Below the pieces are notes generated by a model that saw nothing but the letters and a program-made list of their open reading frames with translations, ran no database searches and was not told where the DNA came from. Source: Candidatus Corynebacterium gallistercoris (GTDB lineage Bacteria; Actinomycetota; Actinomycetes; Mycobacteriales; Mycobacteriaceae). Taken from it: a stretch of 64,000 nucleotides of DNA. The translations under genes were made by a program, and so were the position numbers. The stretch covers positions 1-64,000 of the forward strand of contig DXFZ01000057.1 in assembly GCA_019114175.1 (NCBI GenBank). Direction: 5' to 3'. Positions 9,248 to 20,718 of the stretch are shown here, piece by piece. Every line of letters begins with the position of its first letter. Positions within the stretch are counted from its first letter, which is position 1.

Positions 9248-10652
9248 GGGAGCGGTTAACCATCTCTTTCCACTCGCGGACCTTCTTGCGCTCGCGGCCC
9301 TCGGCCTCGCCGAGTTCGCGCTCGTGCTTGTCCAGGTTGTACCAGCCTTCCCAGGTGGTGGCCTTGATGCCCTTGTCCGCCAGGAAGGCGTCCACTGCCT
9401 CGAGGTCCGGCTGGGCAGGGTCGAAGCCGATCCCGTTGGCGGCGTCTTCTAGTAGGTTGGCGACGGCCTCGTTAGCATCGCCCTTGGTATTGCCGATCAG
9501 ACCGACCGGGCCGCGTCGGATCCAGCCGGTGGCGTACACGCCGGGGAGCCGCTCGCGCTTTTCAGCTTCTGGGTCGGCGGAGCCGGGTACGCCCGCGATG
9601 CCGTCTGCGGTGGGCCCTTCGGTGAGCACGCGGCCGCCGACGTTGGGCAGCACGTTCTGGCGCTCGTCCCACGGCAGGTGGTTCTGCTGGTCGGACTTGT
9701 AGCCCACGGCACGGTATACCGCGCCCACGGGCCACTCGGTGAGCTTGCCGGTGCCGCGGACGGAGCCGTCGCCCGTCAGCTCGGTGCGCTCGGTGACGAA
9801 GGCGGTGACGTTGCCCTCATCGTCCGTCTTGACCTCCACGGGGGACTCGAAGAAGTGCAGGTATAGCTTGTGCGGGGCGCCCTTGGGGTCGGCGATGGCG
9901 TACTGCTCCAGCAGGGTGCAGACCATGTCCTGGATCTTGGAAGCGCGGCGTGCCTGCTCGGAGCCTTCGTCGTAGTCGATGTCCTCCGGATCCACCACGA
10001 CCTCGATGGTGTCCGAGTGGTTGAGCTCTTTGAGCTCTAAGGGGGTGAACTTGGCCTGGGCGGGGCCACGGCGGCCGAAGACGTGGACTTCCTTGGCGCG
10101 GTTGGTCTTCAGGGAGTCGTAGACGTTGTCCGGGATTTCGGTGGTGAGGAGCTCGTCGCCTGTCTTCGCAAGCACCCGGGCGATGTCAAGGCCCACGTTG
10201 CCGACGCCGATGACGGCGACACTTTCGGCGTCGAGGTTCCAAGAAGGTTCGAAGTCCGGGTTCGCATCGTAGAACCCCACGAACTCACCGGCGCCGATGG
10301 TGTGTTCGCCGCCGGGGATGTTGAGATCCCGATCGTCGGTGGCTCCCGTGGCGTAAATCACGGCGTCGTAGAAGCCCTTGAGGTCATCGAGGGTGATGTC
10401 CTCGCCCACATTGACGTTGCCGAACAGGCGGATCTGTGGCTTGTCCATGACCTTGTGGAGGGACTTAATGATGCCTTTGATGCGCGGGTGGTCGGGGGCC
10501 ACGCCGTAGCGGATGAGGCCGAAGGGGGCCGGCATGCGCTCGAAGATGTCTACGGAAACGTCCACGTTAGACTTGGTTAGTGCGTCGGACGCGTAGATGC
10601 CGGCGGGGCCGGAACCGATGACGGCGATGCGGAGAGGTCGATTCTCGGGCAT
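9237..10652 (-). CDS. fpr2: ferredoxin/flavodoxin-NADP+ reductase (FprA/Fpr2 type)
   Basis: AVIGSGPAGIYASDAL FAD motif; VIGVGNVGLDIARVL; divergent from cysI. Confidence 0.9.
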   Translation of the reverse strand: MPENRPLRIAVIGSGPAGIYASDALTKSNVDVSVDIFERMPAPFGLIRYGVAPDHPRIKGIIKSLHKVMDKPQIRLFGNVNVGEDITLDDLKGFYDAVIYATGATDDRDLNIPGGEHTIGAGEFVGFYDANPDFEPSWNLDAESVAVIGVGNVGLDIARVLAKTGDELLTTEIPDNVYDSLKTNRAKEVHVFGRRGPAQAKFTPLELKELNHSDTIEVVVDPEDIDYDEGSEQARRASKIQDMVCTLLEQYAIADPKGAPHKLYLHFFESPVEVKTDDEGNVTAFVTERTELTGDGSVRGTGKLTEWPVGAVYRAVGYKSDQQNHLPWDERQNVLPNVGGRVLTEGPTADGIAGVPGSADPEAEKRERLPGVYATGWIRRGPVGLIGNTKGDANEAVANLLEDAANGIGFDPAQPDLEAVDAFLADKGIKATTWEGWYNLDKHERELGEAEGRERKKVREWKEMVNRSHGI

Positions 10653-10710
10653 AGATGTCCTTTACGTTGTTTAGGGTACGTTGCTCTAGATTAGCGTATG
10701 TCCCAAACTC

Positions 10711-10726
10711 TAGACAGAGTGGTCTA
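10711..10726. promoter_or_regulatory. McbR-type operator, perfect TAGAC-AGAGTG-GTCTA
   Basis: Exact TAGAC-N6-GTCTA between fpr2 and cysI. Confidence 0.75.
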
Positions 10727-10777
10727 TAAAATTCAACACCAGGCTTGCGTGCGATGAACCGATCGGTCTATATTGAG

Positions 10778-10793
10778 CAGACAGATCAGTCTG
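10778..10793. promoter_or_regulatory. CAGAC-AGATCA-GTCTG palindromic operator just upstream of cysI
   Basis: Perfect arms, McbR/CysR-like; 8 bp before cysI ATG. Confidence 0.6.
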
Positions 10794-10801
10794 GAGGAAT
10801 A

Positions 10802-12447
<1,646 letters not shown>

Positions 12448-12451
<4 letters not shown>

Positions 12452-12660
12452 GCGAACCGGATCATGACAGCCTGCCGAGTGTGAATTCAGTCATGGGTGG
12501 CCGCGCCGGACACTCCAACGGGCGCCGGGCCACGGTGAACAACTGCCCATACTGCATGAGCGAAAGCCTCTTCCCACGTGCAGATACGGACAACGCGTGG
12601 GAGTGCCGGGAGTGCCGCCGGGCGTTCTCAGTGAAGTTCCACGGGCACATCACCGCCTAG
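12448..12660 (+). CDS. cysX: small CysX-like protein with CPYC...CREC zinc-ribbon-like motif
   Basis: ATG overlaps cysI stop; 70 aa; position as in corynebacterial cysIX. Confidence 0.75.
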
Positions 12661-12704
12661 CTCACTCATTGAGGAATGTGTGGGGGGAGTCGTAGGCTCA
12701 GGTT

Positions 12705-13421
12705 ATGAGCACGAAAGCAACCCCGCACATCAATCCCAACGGCAAAGAGATCGCCGAGACCGTCCTCATGCCAGGCGATCCGCTCCGCGCGAAGTTCATC
12801 GCGGAGACCTACCTGGACAACGTGGAACAGTTCAACGAGGTCCGCAATATGCTGGGCTTCACCGGCACCTACAAGGGCACGAAGGTGTCCGTCATGGGCT
12901 CCGGCATGGGCGTTCCCTCCATCGGCATCTACTCCTACGAGCTGATGAATTTCTTTGACGTCAAGCGCGTCATCCGCATCGGCTCCATCGGCGCCCTGCA
13001 GAAGGACATCCCCCTGTATGACGTGATCGTTGGCGCCTCCGCCTCCACGGACTCCAACTTCCTGTCCCAGTACAACCTGCCCGGCACCTACGCCCCCACG
13101 GCCAGCTGGAACCTGCTCAAGGGCATCACGGATGAGGCCGAGCGCCAGGACGTGCCCGTCCACGTGGGCAACATCCTGAGCTCTGACATCTTCTACAACG
13201 CGGATGAGACCGCCAATGACCGCTGGGCCCGCATGGGCGTGCTCGGCGTGGAGATGGAATGTGCCGCCCTGTACGCCAACGCGGCCTACGCGGGCGTGGA
13301 GGCGCTGGGCCTGTTCACGGTCAGTGACAACATTGTCACCGGTGAGCGCGCCACCGCCGAGGAGCGGCAGAACGCCTTCACCCAAATGATGGAGCTCGCG
13401 CTCCCCATGGCAGCGCTGTAG
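12705..13421 (+). CDS. deoD: purine-nucleoside phosphorylase, DeoD type
   Basis: VLMPGDPLRAKFIAETYL; VMGSGMGVPSIGIYSYEL; GVEMECAALY. Confidence 0.95.
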   Translation: MSTKATPHINPNGKEIAETVLMPGDPLRAKFIAETYLDNVEQFNEVRNMLGFTGTYKGTKVSVMGSGMGVPSIGIYSYELMNFFDVKRVIRIGSIGALQKDIPLYDVIVGASASTDSNFLSQYNLPGTYAPTASWNLLKGITDEAERQDVPVHVGNILSSDIFYNADETANDRWARMGVLGVEMECAALYANAAYAGVEALGLFTVSDNIVTGERATAEERQNAFTQMMELALPMAAL

Positions 13422-13423
13422 CC

Positions 13424-14803
13424 ATGTCTGCGGTAGCTAGCTCCACGGCCCCCAACGCTAAGGCCACCAACGCCAAAGCGGCCGTCCCGATCCTGCTGTT
13501 CACCTTCGTCTTCTGCCTGATCATTGACAACGGCTTCAAGACGATGACCGGCCCCATGGCAGAGGGCCTGAACATTGACCCGAACGTGGCCTCCCTGCAG
13601 GCCTCGCTGGCGGGCATTATCATCGGCGTGGGCGCGGTGGTCTACGCCGCCCTGGCCGATGCCATCTCCATCCGCAAGCTCACCCTCATGGGCATCGGCC
13701 TAGTGGTCGTGGGCTCGCTGATGGGCTTCCTGTTCTCCGGCTCATGGCCCATGGTGCTCACCGGCCGCCTCATCCAGACCGCCGGCCTCGCCGCCGCGGA
13801 GACGCTGTACGTCATCTACGTCACCAAGCACCTCCCCGCGGAGGATCAGAAGACCTACCTGGGCTTTTCCACGGCCGCTTTCCAGGCCGGCCTGCTCGTC
13901 GGCGCGCTGACCTCCGGCGCGATCTCCACGTTCGTCAGCTGGACCGCGATGTTCCTGGTTCCGCTGGTGCTGGTCCTGGCCGTGCCCTTCGTGCTGAAGT
14001 ACGTGCCAGAGGATGAGGCCGTGTCCTCCTCCCTGGACGTCGTCGGCCTGCTGTTGGTCACCATCTTCTCTACGTCCCTGATCATGTTCATGCAGGACTT
14101 CAAGTGGTACTGGGTGGTCTTCGGCGTCCTCGGCATCATCGCTTTTGCCGCCTACGTGGCCAAGGGCCGCAAGCCCCTCGTCCGCCCGGAGTTCTTCACC
14201 AACGGCCGCTACGTGTGGGCCCTGGTGCTTGTGCTGATCGTGTACTCCACGCAGCTGGGCTACATCGTGATGATCCCGTTCGCCGCCAAGTACTTCCACG
14301 GGCTGAACCAGTCCGATGCCTCCCTGCTCATGGTGCCCGGCTACATCTGTGCCGTGCTGGTGGGCGTCTACTCCGGCAAGATAGGCAAGTTCCTCTCCTC
14401 GCGGACCACCATCTTCTCCGCACTAAGCCTCATCATCGGCGCCCTGGTCTTCGGTGCGCTGACGATCCAGATGAGTGTGATCGCCCAGGTCATCTCCATC
14501 GTCGCCTTCGCCTCCGGCTTTGCGCTGCTATACGCCCCGCTGGTGAACACGGCGCTGTCCAACATCCTCCCGGAGAAGTCCGGCATCGCCATCGGTTTCT
14601 ACAACCTGACCATCAACATCGGCATCCCCCTGGGCATTGCCTACACCTTCCAGTTCATGGACCTGCTGCCCAGCTACAACGCGGTGCTGTGGACGCTCGC
14701 GGCCATCGGCTTGGCCGGTGCCGCCGTCTACTTCTTCGCTGACCGCTGGATGCTGAAGAACGAATCAACCACCCAAGGAGTGACTCATGACCGAGTTGGC
14801 TAA
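13424..14803 (+). CDS. MFS transporter, candidate nucleoside permease from context
   Basis: 12-14 TM-like protein between deoD and deoC. Confidence 0.8.
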   Translation: MSAVASSTAPNAKATNAKAAVPILLFTFVFCLIIDNGFKTMTGPMAEGLNIDPNVASLQASLAGIIIGVGAVVYAALADAISIRKLTLMGIGLVVVGSLMGFLFSGSWPMVLTGRLIQTAGLAAAETLYVIYVTKHLPAEDQKTYLGFSTAAFQAGLLVGALTSGAISTFVSWTAMFLVPLVLVLAVPFVLKYVPEDEAVSSSLDVVGLLLVTIFSTSLIMFMQDFKWYWVVFGVLGIIAFAAYVAKGRKPLVRPEFFTNGRYVWALVLVLIVYSTQLGYIVMIPFAAKYFHGLNQSDASLLMVPGYICAVLVGVYSGKIGKFLSSRTTIFSALSLIIGALVFGALTIQMSVIAQVISIVAFASGFALLYAPLVNTALSNILPEKSGIAIGFYNLTINIGIPLGIAYTFQFMDLLPSYNAVLWTLAAIGLAGAAVYFFADRWMLKNESTTQGVTHDRVG

Positions 14804-15428
14804 CCTCATCGACCACACGCTGCTGAAGCCTGAATCCACGGCGGAGAACGTCGCCGCCCTCGTGGCAGAAGCCAAGGAGCTGGGAGTCTACGCCGTGTGC
14901 GTTTCGCCTTCCCAGCTTCCCCTGGACAACACTGGGGACGTGCACGTCGCCACCGTCGTGGGCTTCCCGTCCGGCGCGGTCAAGCCCGCCATCAAGGCCG
15001 CGGAGGCCAAGCAGGCCGTGGCCGATGGCGCCGAGGAGGTGGACATGGTCATCAACGTTGGCTGGGCCAAGGAGCACAAGTTTGACCAGACCCAGGCGGA
15101 AATTGCAGAGGTCCGCGCCGCCATCCCGAACGCCCTGCTGAAGGTCATCATCGAATCTGCCGCCCTGACGGACGAGGAGATCGTCGCCACCTGTGAGGCT
15201 GCGGAGAAGGCCGGCGCGGACTTCGTGAAGACCTCCACCGGCTTCCACCCCGCCGGCGGCGCCTCCGAGCACGCCGTGGCGCTCATGCGCAAGACCGTGG
15301 GCGACCGCCTCGGCGTCAAGGCCTCCGGCGGCATCCGCACCCCCGAGGCCGCCGAGGCCATGGTCACCGCCGGCGCCTCCCGCCTCGGCCTGTCCTCCTC
15401 CGCCGCCATCCTGAAGGGATCGAACTAA
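14787..15428 (+). CDS. deoC: deoxyribose-phosphate aldolase
   Basis: [33 protein letters not shown]. Confidence 0.96.
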   Translation: MTELANLIDHTLLKPESTAENVAALVAEAKELGVYAVCVSPSQLPLDNTGDVHVATVVGFPSGAVKPAIKAAEAKQAVADGAEEVDMVINVGWAKEHKFDQTQAEIAEVRAAIPNALLKVIIESAALTDEEIVATCEAAEKAGADFVKTSTGFHPAGGASEHAVALMRKTVGDRLGVKASGGIRTPEAAEAMVTAGASRLGLSSSAAILKGSN

Positions 15429-17038
15429 TGGATCTGCTGGAAAAGGCACGCCACTGGGCCGATCACGACCCGGACCCCGAGACCGCCCGCCAGATCCGCG
15501 AGCTCGTGGAGGCCGACGATCTCGTGGCGCTGGGGGAGGCCTTCGCCGGGCCGCTCACCTTCGGCACCGCGGGCTTGCGCGCCGCTATTGGCCCCGGCGA
15601 GTCCCGCATGAACCGTGCGGTGGTTATGAGGGCGACGGCGGGGCTGGTCACGTGGCTGAAGTCCAAGGTCGAGGACCCGGTTGTTGTTATTGGGTGCGAC
15701 GCCCGCCACGGCTCATCCCAATTCGCTCGCGACGCCGCCGGCGTGGTCAGCGCCGCCGGGGGAACGGCACTCGTGCTGCCGGAGCAGAATCCCACGCCGC
15801 TGACGGCCTTTGCAGTGAAGCTCCATGGCGCTGATGCGGGCATTATGGTCACGGCATCGCACAACCCGCCGCAGGACAACGGCTACAAGGTCTACCTGGG
15901 CGGGCGCGTGGCCACAGGGGAGGCCGAGGGCGTGCAGCTCGTCTCACCGGCCGACAAAGAGATCGCGGAGGCCATCGCGGGTATGCCGATGGCGGATGAG
16001 ATTGAGGTGGCGTCGCACTATAAAAACATTGACCCGAGGGACGAGTACGTCCAGCGGGCGGTGAGCTTGGCCGGCGACGAGACGGACGTGACGATCGCGT
16101 TGACCGCGATGCACGGCGTGGGTGCGCAGCTGGGCAAGCGGGTGCTGGAGGAGGCTGGGTTCACGGTGTCGCTGGTGCCGGAGCAGGCCGAGCCGGACCC
16201 GGAGTTCCCCACTGTGGCGTTCCCGAATCCGGAGGAGCCGGGCGCGTTGGACTTGGCGAAGGCGCACGCGGAGAAGGTCGGCGCGGACGTGATCATCGCG
16301 TATGACCCGGACGCGGACCGGTGCGCGGTGGCGCTGGGGGACCGGCAGCTCACCGGCGATGAGACCGGGGCGCTGCTGGGTGACTACCTGGCGCGGCGCG
16401 GGGTCGGTGGCGCGATGGCTAACTCGGTGGTCTCCAGCCGTTTGCTGGGCAAGGTCGCTGCAGGTCACGGGCTGGATCATGCGACGACGCTGACGGGGTT
16501 CAAGTGGATCGCGAGGACCCCGGAGTTGAGCTTGGGCTATGAGGAGGCCATCGGCTTTTGCTGCGACCCGCAGGCCGTGGCGGACAAGGACGGCGTGGGC
16601 ACCTCGGTTGTCTTGGCGAGCCTCGTGGGCGAGCTGAAGGCGCAGGGCAAGACGCTGCTGGACGCGCTGGACGACCTGGCGCGGGAGCACGGGCTGTACC
16701 AGACGGCGCCGCTGACGTTCAGGGTGGCAGACCTGTCCCTCATCGCGAAGGGGATGGAGACGCTGCGGGTGAACCCGCCGAAGGAGCTGGCGGGGTCCGC
16801 GGTGGCGCAGGTGCTGGACCTGGCTGAGGATCCGTTGGGCATTGGGGCGACCGACGGGATGATGTTTGTCACCGAGGCGAATGACCGGGTGATCTGTCGG
16901 CCGTCTGGGACGGAGCCGAAGTTGAAGTGCTACCTGGAGGTTGTGCTTCCGGTGCAGGGGGATGAGGTGCCACGTGAGGAGGCGGAGGCGCGCCTAGGGG
17001 TTATTTCCGCGGAGCTGCGGAAACACCTCGGAATGTAG
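15428..17038 (+). CDS. phospho-sugar mutase (phosphomannomutase/phosphopentomutase-like)
   Basis: GTAGLRAAIGPGESRMN; VTASHNPPQDNGYKVY; DPDADRCAVA; RPSGTEPKLKCYLE. Confidence 0.9.
   Translation: MDLLEKARHWADHDPDPETARQIRELVEADDLVALGEAFAGPLTFGTAGLRAAIGPGESRMNRAVVMRATAGLVTWLKSKVEDPVVVIGCDARHGSSQFARDAAGVVSAAGGTALVLPEQNPTPLTAFAVKLHGADAGIMVTASHNPPQDNGYKVYLGGRVATGEAEGVQLVSPADKEIAEAIAGMPMADEIEVASHYKNIDPRDEYVQRAVSLAGDETDVTIALTAMHGVGAQLGKRVLEEAGFTVSLVPEQAEPDPEFPTVAFPNPEEPGALDLAKAHAEKVGADVIIAYDPDADRCAVALGDRQLTGDETGALLGDYLARRGVGGAMANSVVSSRLLGKVAAGHGLDHATTLTGFKWIARTPELSLGYEEAIGFCCDPQAVADKDGVGTSVVLASLVGELKAQGKTLLDALDDLAREHGLYQTAPLTFRVADLSLIAKGMETLRVNPPKELAGSAVAQVLDLAEDPLGIGATDGMMFVTEANDRVICRPSGTEPKLKCYLEVVLPVQGDEVPREEAEARLGVISAELRKHLGM
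15681..15709 (+). repeat. dispersed motif copy: ttgttgttattgggtgcgacgcccgccac
   Basis: Direct match to consensus TTnTTnTTTTnGGTGCGACGCCACC. Confidence 0.7.
16006..16029 (-). repeat. dispersed motif copy: ggtggcgtcgcactataaaaacat (reverse orientation)
   Basis: Consensus match on minus strand. Confidence 0.7.
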
Positions 17039-17056
17039 ACCAGCTGGTCTACATTC
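17031..17056. promoter_or_regulatory. perfect 26-bp palindrome GAATGTAGACCAGCTGGTCTACATTC containing an McbR-type site
   Basis: Full dyad; core TAGAC-CAGCTG-GTCTA; overlaps mutase stop codon. Confidence 0.75.
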
Positions 17057-17111
17057 AGGGGGATTTGGGGGTTCTCATTGCGTAAGTGAACAGATCGGTC
17101 TATGGTTTGTA

Positions 17112-17127
17112 TAGACCGAACAGTCTG
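17112..17127. promoter_or_regulatory. McbR-type operator TAGAC-CGAACA-GTCTG upstream of cysH
   Basis: One mismatch from TAGAC-N6-GTCTA; 25 bp before cysH ATG. Confidence 0.65.
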
Positions 17128-17152
17128 TTCGCTAGAGAAGAGAGGACGCGCA

Positions 17153-17929
17153 ATGGAACCCCTGCTTGGCAACAACGCGCAGTTCCGCGACCCAGAAGTC
17201 AGCCCAGAAGGCGCCGCCACCAGCGCCGAACCGTTGAGTGACTCCCAGCGGAAAGCCAACGAGGCCCTGGTGGCCGAGTGGAACGCGCGGCTGGAAAGTG
17301 CCAGCGCCGAAGAGATCATCGACTGGGTGAATGGCCACGTGGACGGTGCTGTCGCCGTGACCATGTCCATGCAGGACACGGTGCTGGCAGAACTCACCGA
17401 TGGGCGGCTGGACAACGCGGAGATGGTGTTCTTGGACACCGGCTACCACTTCCCCGAAACCCTGCAGACCAGGGACAAAGTGCAGCAGCGCTACCAACTG
17501 CCGCTGCGCAACATCCACCCCACCTTGAGCCGCCAGGAGCAGGATGCCGAGTACGGCCCCCGCCTGTACACGCGCAACCCCACCGCGTGCTGCCGCATGC
17601 GCAAGGTTGAGCCCCTGGCCAGGATGTTGACCCCCTTCACTGCCTGGATCACCGGCATCCGCCGGGCCGATAGCGCCCTGCGCGCCAACACCCCCGTGCT
17701 GGAGGTCGACCGCACCGGACGGTTGAAGATCAACCCGCTGGTGCAGTGGTCAGACGAGGATGTGGAGGCCTACATCGAGGATCACGACCTCATCATCCAC
17801 CCCCTCACCCAGCAGGGATACCCCTCCATCGGTTGCGAGACCTGCACCCTGCCAGTCGAAGAAGGTCAAGACCCACGCTCCGGCCGCTGGGCCGGGTCCA
17901 CCAAGACAGAATGCGGACTTCACACATGA
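17153..17929 (+). CDS. cysH: APS/PAPS reductase
   Basis: VFLDTGYHFPETLQTRD; CCRMRKVEPL; STKTECGLHT. Confidence 0.95.
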   Translation: MEPLLGNNAQFRDPEVSPEGAATSAEPLSDSQRKANEALVAEWNARLESASAEEIIDWVNGHVDGAVAVTMSMQDTVLAELTDGRLDNAEMVFLDTGYHFPETLQTRDKVQQRYQLPLRNIHPTLSRQEQDAEYGPRLYTRNPTACCRMRKVEPLARMLTPFTAWITGIRRADSALRANTPVLEVDRTGRLKINPLVQWSDEDVEAYIEDHDLIIHPLTQQGYPSIGCETCTLPVEEGQDPRSGRWAGSTKTECGLHT

Positions 17930-18846
17930 GCACAGTGACTACACAACAATCAGCCCTTTCCCCGCACCTCGCCGCCCTGGAGGCCGAGGGCATCGAGATC
18001 CTGCGCGAAGTCGCCGGGCAATTCGACAAGCCAGCCCTGCTGTTTTCCGGTGGCAAGGACTCCGTGGTGGTGCTAGAGCTGGCCAAGCGCGCCTTCCACC
18101 CGGCACCCGTCCCCTTTGAGCTGGTGCATGTGGACACCGGCCACAACTTCCCGGAAGTCATCGAGTTCAGGGACAAGATCGCCGCGGACCCCAAGGTCAC
18201 CCTGCACGTGGCCCACGTCCAGGACTGGATCGATAGCGGTGCCGTGCAGGAACGCCCCGATGGCACCCGCAACCCCTTACAGACCGTCCCGCTGGTGGAG
18301 ACCATCCAGACCCGCGGCTATGACGCGGTGCTCGGCGGGGCGCGCCGGGACGAGGAGAAGGCCCGCGCCAAGGAGCGCGTGTTCTCCGTCCGCGATAGCT
18401 TCGGTGGCTGGAACCCCCGCCGCCAGCGCCCCGAGCTCTGGGGCCTGTATAACGGCCGCCACCAGGTGGGCGAAAACATCCGCGTGTTCCCCATCTCCAA
18501 CTGGACCGAGGCGGATGTGTGGGATTACATCCGCGACCGCGGCGTGGAGGTGCCCCAGATCTACTACGCCCACCAGCGCGAGGTGTTCAACCGCGGCGGC
18601 ATGTGGCTCACCCCGGGCGAATGGGGCGGCCCCGCCGAAGGTGAAGAGCTGGTGGAAAAGACCGTCCGCTACCGCACGGTGGGGGACATGTCCTGCACTG
18701 GCGCGGTGCTCAGCCAGGCCGGCACCATCGCGGAGGTCATCGACGAGATCCGCGGCTCCACCACCACCGAACGTGGCGCCACCCGCGCCGACGACAAACT
18801 CAGCGAGTCCTCCATGGAAGACCGCAAGAAGGAAGGGTACTTCTGA
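17926..18846 (+). CDS. cysD: sulfate adenylyltransferase subunit 2
   Basis: FSGGKDSVVVLELAKRAF; VGGARRDEEKARAKERVFS. Confidence 0.96.
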   Translation: MSTVTTQQSALSPHLAALEAEGIEILREVAGQFDKPALLFSGGKDSVVVLELAKRAFHPAPVPFELVHVDTGHNFPEVIEFRDKIAADPKVTLHVAHVQDWIDSGAVQERPDGTRNPLQTVPLVETIQTRGYDAVLGGARRDEEKARAKERVFSVRDSFGGWNPRRQRPELWGLYNGRHQVGENIRVFPISNWTEADVWDYIRDRGVEVPQIYYAHQREVFNRGGMWLTPGEWGGPAEGEELVEKTVRYRTVGDMSCTGAVLSQAGTIAEVIDEIRGSTTTERGATRADDKLSESSMEDRKKEGYF

Positions 18847-20060
18847 TGACTGAGCTTCTCACCCAGCTTCCCACCCTGCGCCTGTGCACCGCCGGTTCCG
18901 TGGATGACGGCAAGTCCACCTTCGTCGGCCGCCTGCTGCATGACACGAAGTCCATCCTGGCCGACCAGTACGAGTCCGTCGCCCGCGCCTCCAGCGCCAA
19001 GGGCCTAGAAAACCCGGACCTCTCCCTGCTGGTCGATGGCCTGCGCGCCGAGCGCGAACAGGGCATCACTATTGACGTGGCCTACCGCTACTTCGCCACC
19101 GATAAGCGCAGCTTCATCCTGGCCGATACCCCCGGGCATGTGCAGTACACCCGCAACACCGTCACCGGCCTGTCCACCTCTGAGCTGGTCATCGTGCTCG
19201 TGGACGCCCGCAATGGCGTGACGGAGCAGACCCGCCGCCACCTCACCGTCGCGGCGATGATGAAGATCTCCCACGTCATCGTGGCCGTCAACAAGATCGA
19301 TGCCGTGGACTACTCCGAGGAGGTCTTCAACTCCGTGGCGGCGGACATCCGCGGCCTCGAGCTGGACTTGCCAAACATCGACATCGTGCCCACCAGCGCC
19401 CTGCTGGGGGACAACGTGGTCGAGCGCAGCACCAACACGGCGTGGTACACCGGCCCCAGCGTCCTGGAGATCCTGGAGACCGCCCAGCCGGCCCAGCACT
19501 CCACCTCCACCGCCCGCTCCCTGCGCTTTCCCATCCAGGTGGTGCTGCGGGATCACGCCACGGATTACCGCGGGTACGCGGGCCGCGTCGCCGCGGGCCG
19601 GGTTGCGGTGGGCGATGCTGTCAAGGCTGGCGGTTGGGATGCGGTTATCTCAGGTATCGACGGCCCCGCCGGCTCCCAGGACCACGCCGAGCGCGGGGAG
19701 TCCGTCACGCTTCTGCTGGATCGCGAGATTGACCTATCCCGGGGTGACCTCATCGCCGGCGAGGACGCGCCTCAGCCGCGGCAGCAGTTCACCGCCACCG
19801 TCTTCCACCTCTCCGACACTCCGGTGCAGCTGCGCGGGACGGTGCTGGTCCGGTACGGCTCCGCCCTCGTCCGCGGCCGCGTGGACGCGATCAGCGAAGG
19901 CCGGGATTCCCTGCAGCTCAATGACATCGCCACCGTGACCATCACCGTGGCGGAGCCACTGCCGGTGGAGCAGTACCGCCGCGGCGGCAAGGTGGGCAGC
20001 CTGCTGCTCATCCACCCCGCCAGCGGCGATACCCTCACCGCCGGATTGGTGGAGGGATAA
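18846..20060 (+). CDS. cysN: sulfate adenylyltransferase subunit 1 (GTPase)
   Basis: CTAGSVDDGKSTFVGRLLHDTK; DTPGHVQYTRNTVTG; NKID. Confidence 0.96.
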   Translation: MTELLTQLPTLRLCTAGSVDDGKSTFVGRLLHDTKSILADQYESVARASSAKGLENPDLSLLVDGLRAEREQGITIDVAYRYFATDKRSFILADTPGHVQYTRNTVTGLSTSELVIVLVDARNGVTEQTRRHLTVAAMMKISHVIVAVNKIDAVDYSEEVFNSVAADIRGLELDLPNIDIVPTSALLGDNVVERSTNTAWYTGPSVLEILETAQPAQHSTSTARSLRFPIQVVLRDHATDYRGYAGRVAAGRVAVGDAVKAGGWDAVISGIDGPAGSQDHAERGESVTLLLDREIDLSRGDLIAGEDAPQPRQQFTATVFHLSDTPVQLRGTVLVRYGSALVRGRVDAISEGRDSLQLNDIATVTITVAEPLPVEQYRRGGKVGSLLLIHPASGDTLTAGLVEG

Positions 20061-20064
20061 GCCC

Positions 20065-20706
20065 ATGAGCCTTCCCATCGTGTGCCTGGCCCACGGCTCC
20101 CGCCACCCGCGCGCGGACGACGCGGTGGCCGAGCTCTGCCAGGCGCTCGGTGGGCACGCGCAACCGGCGTACCTAGACTTCAACCCCCGCACGCTCACCA
20201 ACGTCGCGCACCTCTTGGCGGCGCAAGGTCACGCGGAGGCCGTGGTGGTCCCGCTGCTGTTCACGGACGCGTTCCACATGCGCCACGACGTGCCGGAAGC
20301 CATCGCGGAGGCCGAAGCCGCCACTGGGGTCACCCTGCACCTCGCCCGGGGCCTCGGCACCGGCGGGGACATGGTGGAGATCGCCGCGGCCCATACCCGG
20401 GAGCACCTGCGCCGCGAGCACACCCAACTGGCCGTGTTCAACGTGGGCAAACCCGTGCCGGACTTCGCCCGCGCCCTCGCCGACGCACTCGGGCTGGACC
20501 GCGGCCGCAGCTTCTCCTTCGGCCAGGAGGACCAGCTCCTTGACTTCGCCGACCCCACCACCACCTGCGTGGTCCCCCTCTTCGTGTGCCCGGGAATCCT
20601 GTGGGACGGGCTGTGTCACCGAATGCCCAGCGGACTGGCCCGTGCGCCGCACCTCGGTGCGGCGATCGCGCCAGCCGTCCACGCCAGAGCCGAATCCGCA
20701 CGTTAG
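20065..20706 (+). CDS. sirohydrochlorin chelatase/CbiX-like protein (CysY-like)
   Basis: LAHGSRHPRADDAVAEL; VVVPLLFTDAFHMRHDVPEAI. Confidence 0.85.
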   Translation: MSLPIVCLAHGSRHPRADDAVAELCQALGGHAQPAYLDFNPRTLTNVAHLLAAQGHAEAVVVPLLFTDAFHMRHDVPEAIAEAEAATGVTLHLARGLGTGGDMVEIAAAHTREHLRREHTQLAVFNVGKPVPDFARALADALGLDRGRSFSFGQEDQLLDFADPTTTCVVPLFVCPGILWDGLCHRMPSGLARAPHLGAAIAPAVHARAESAR

Positions 20707-20718
20707 GACACACACCCC

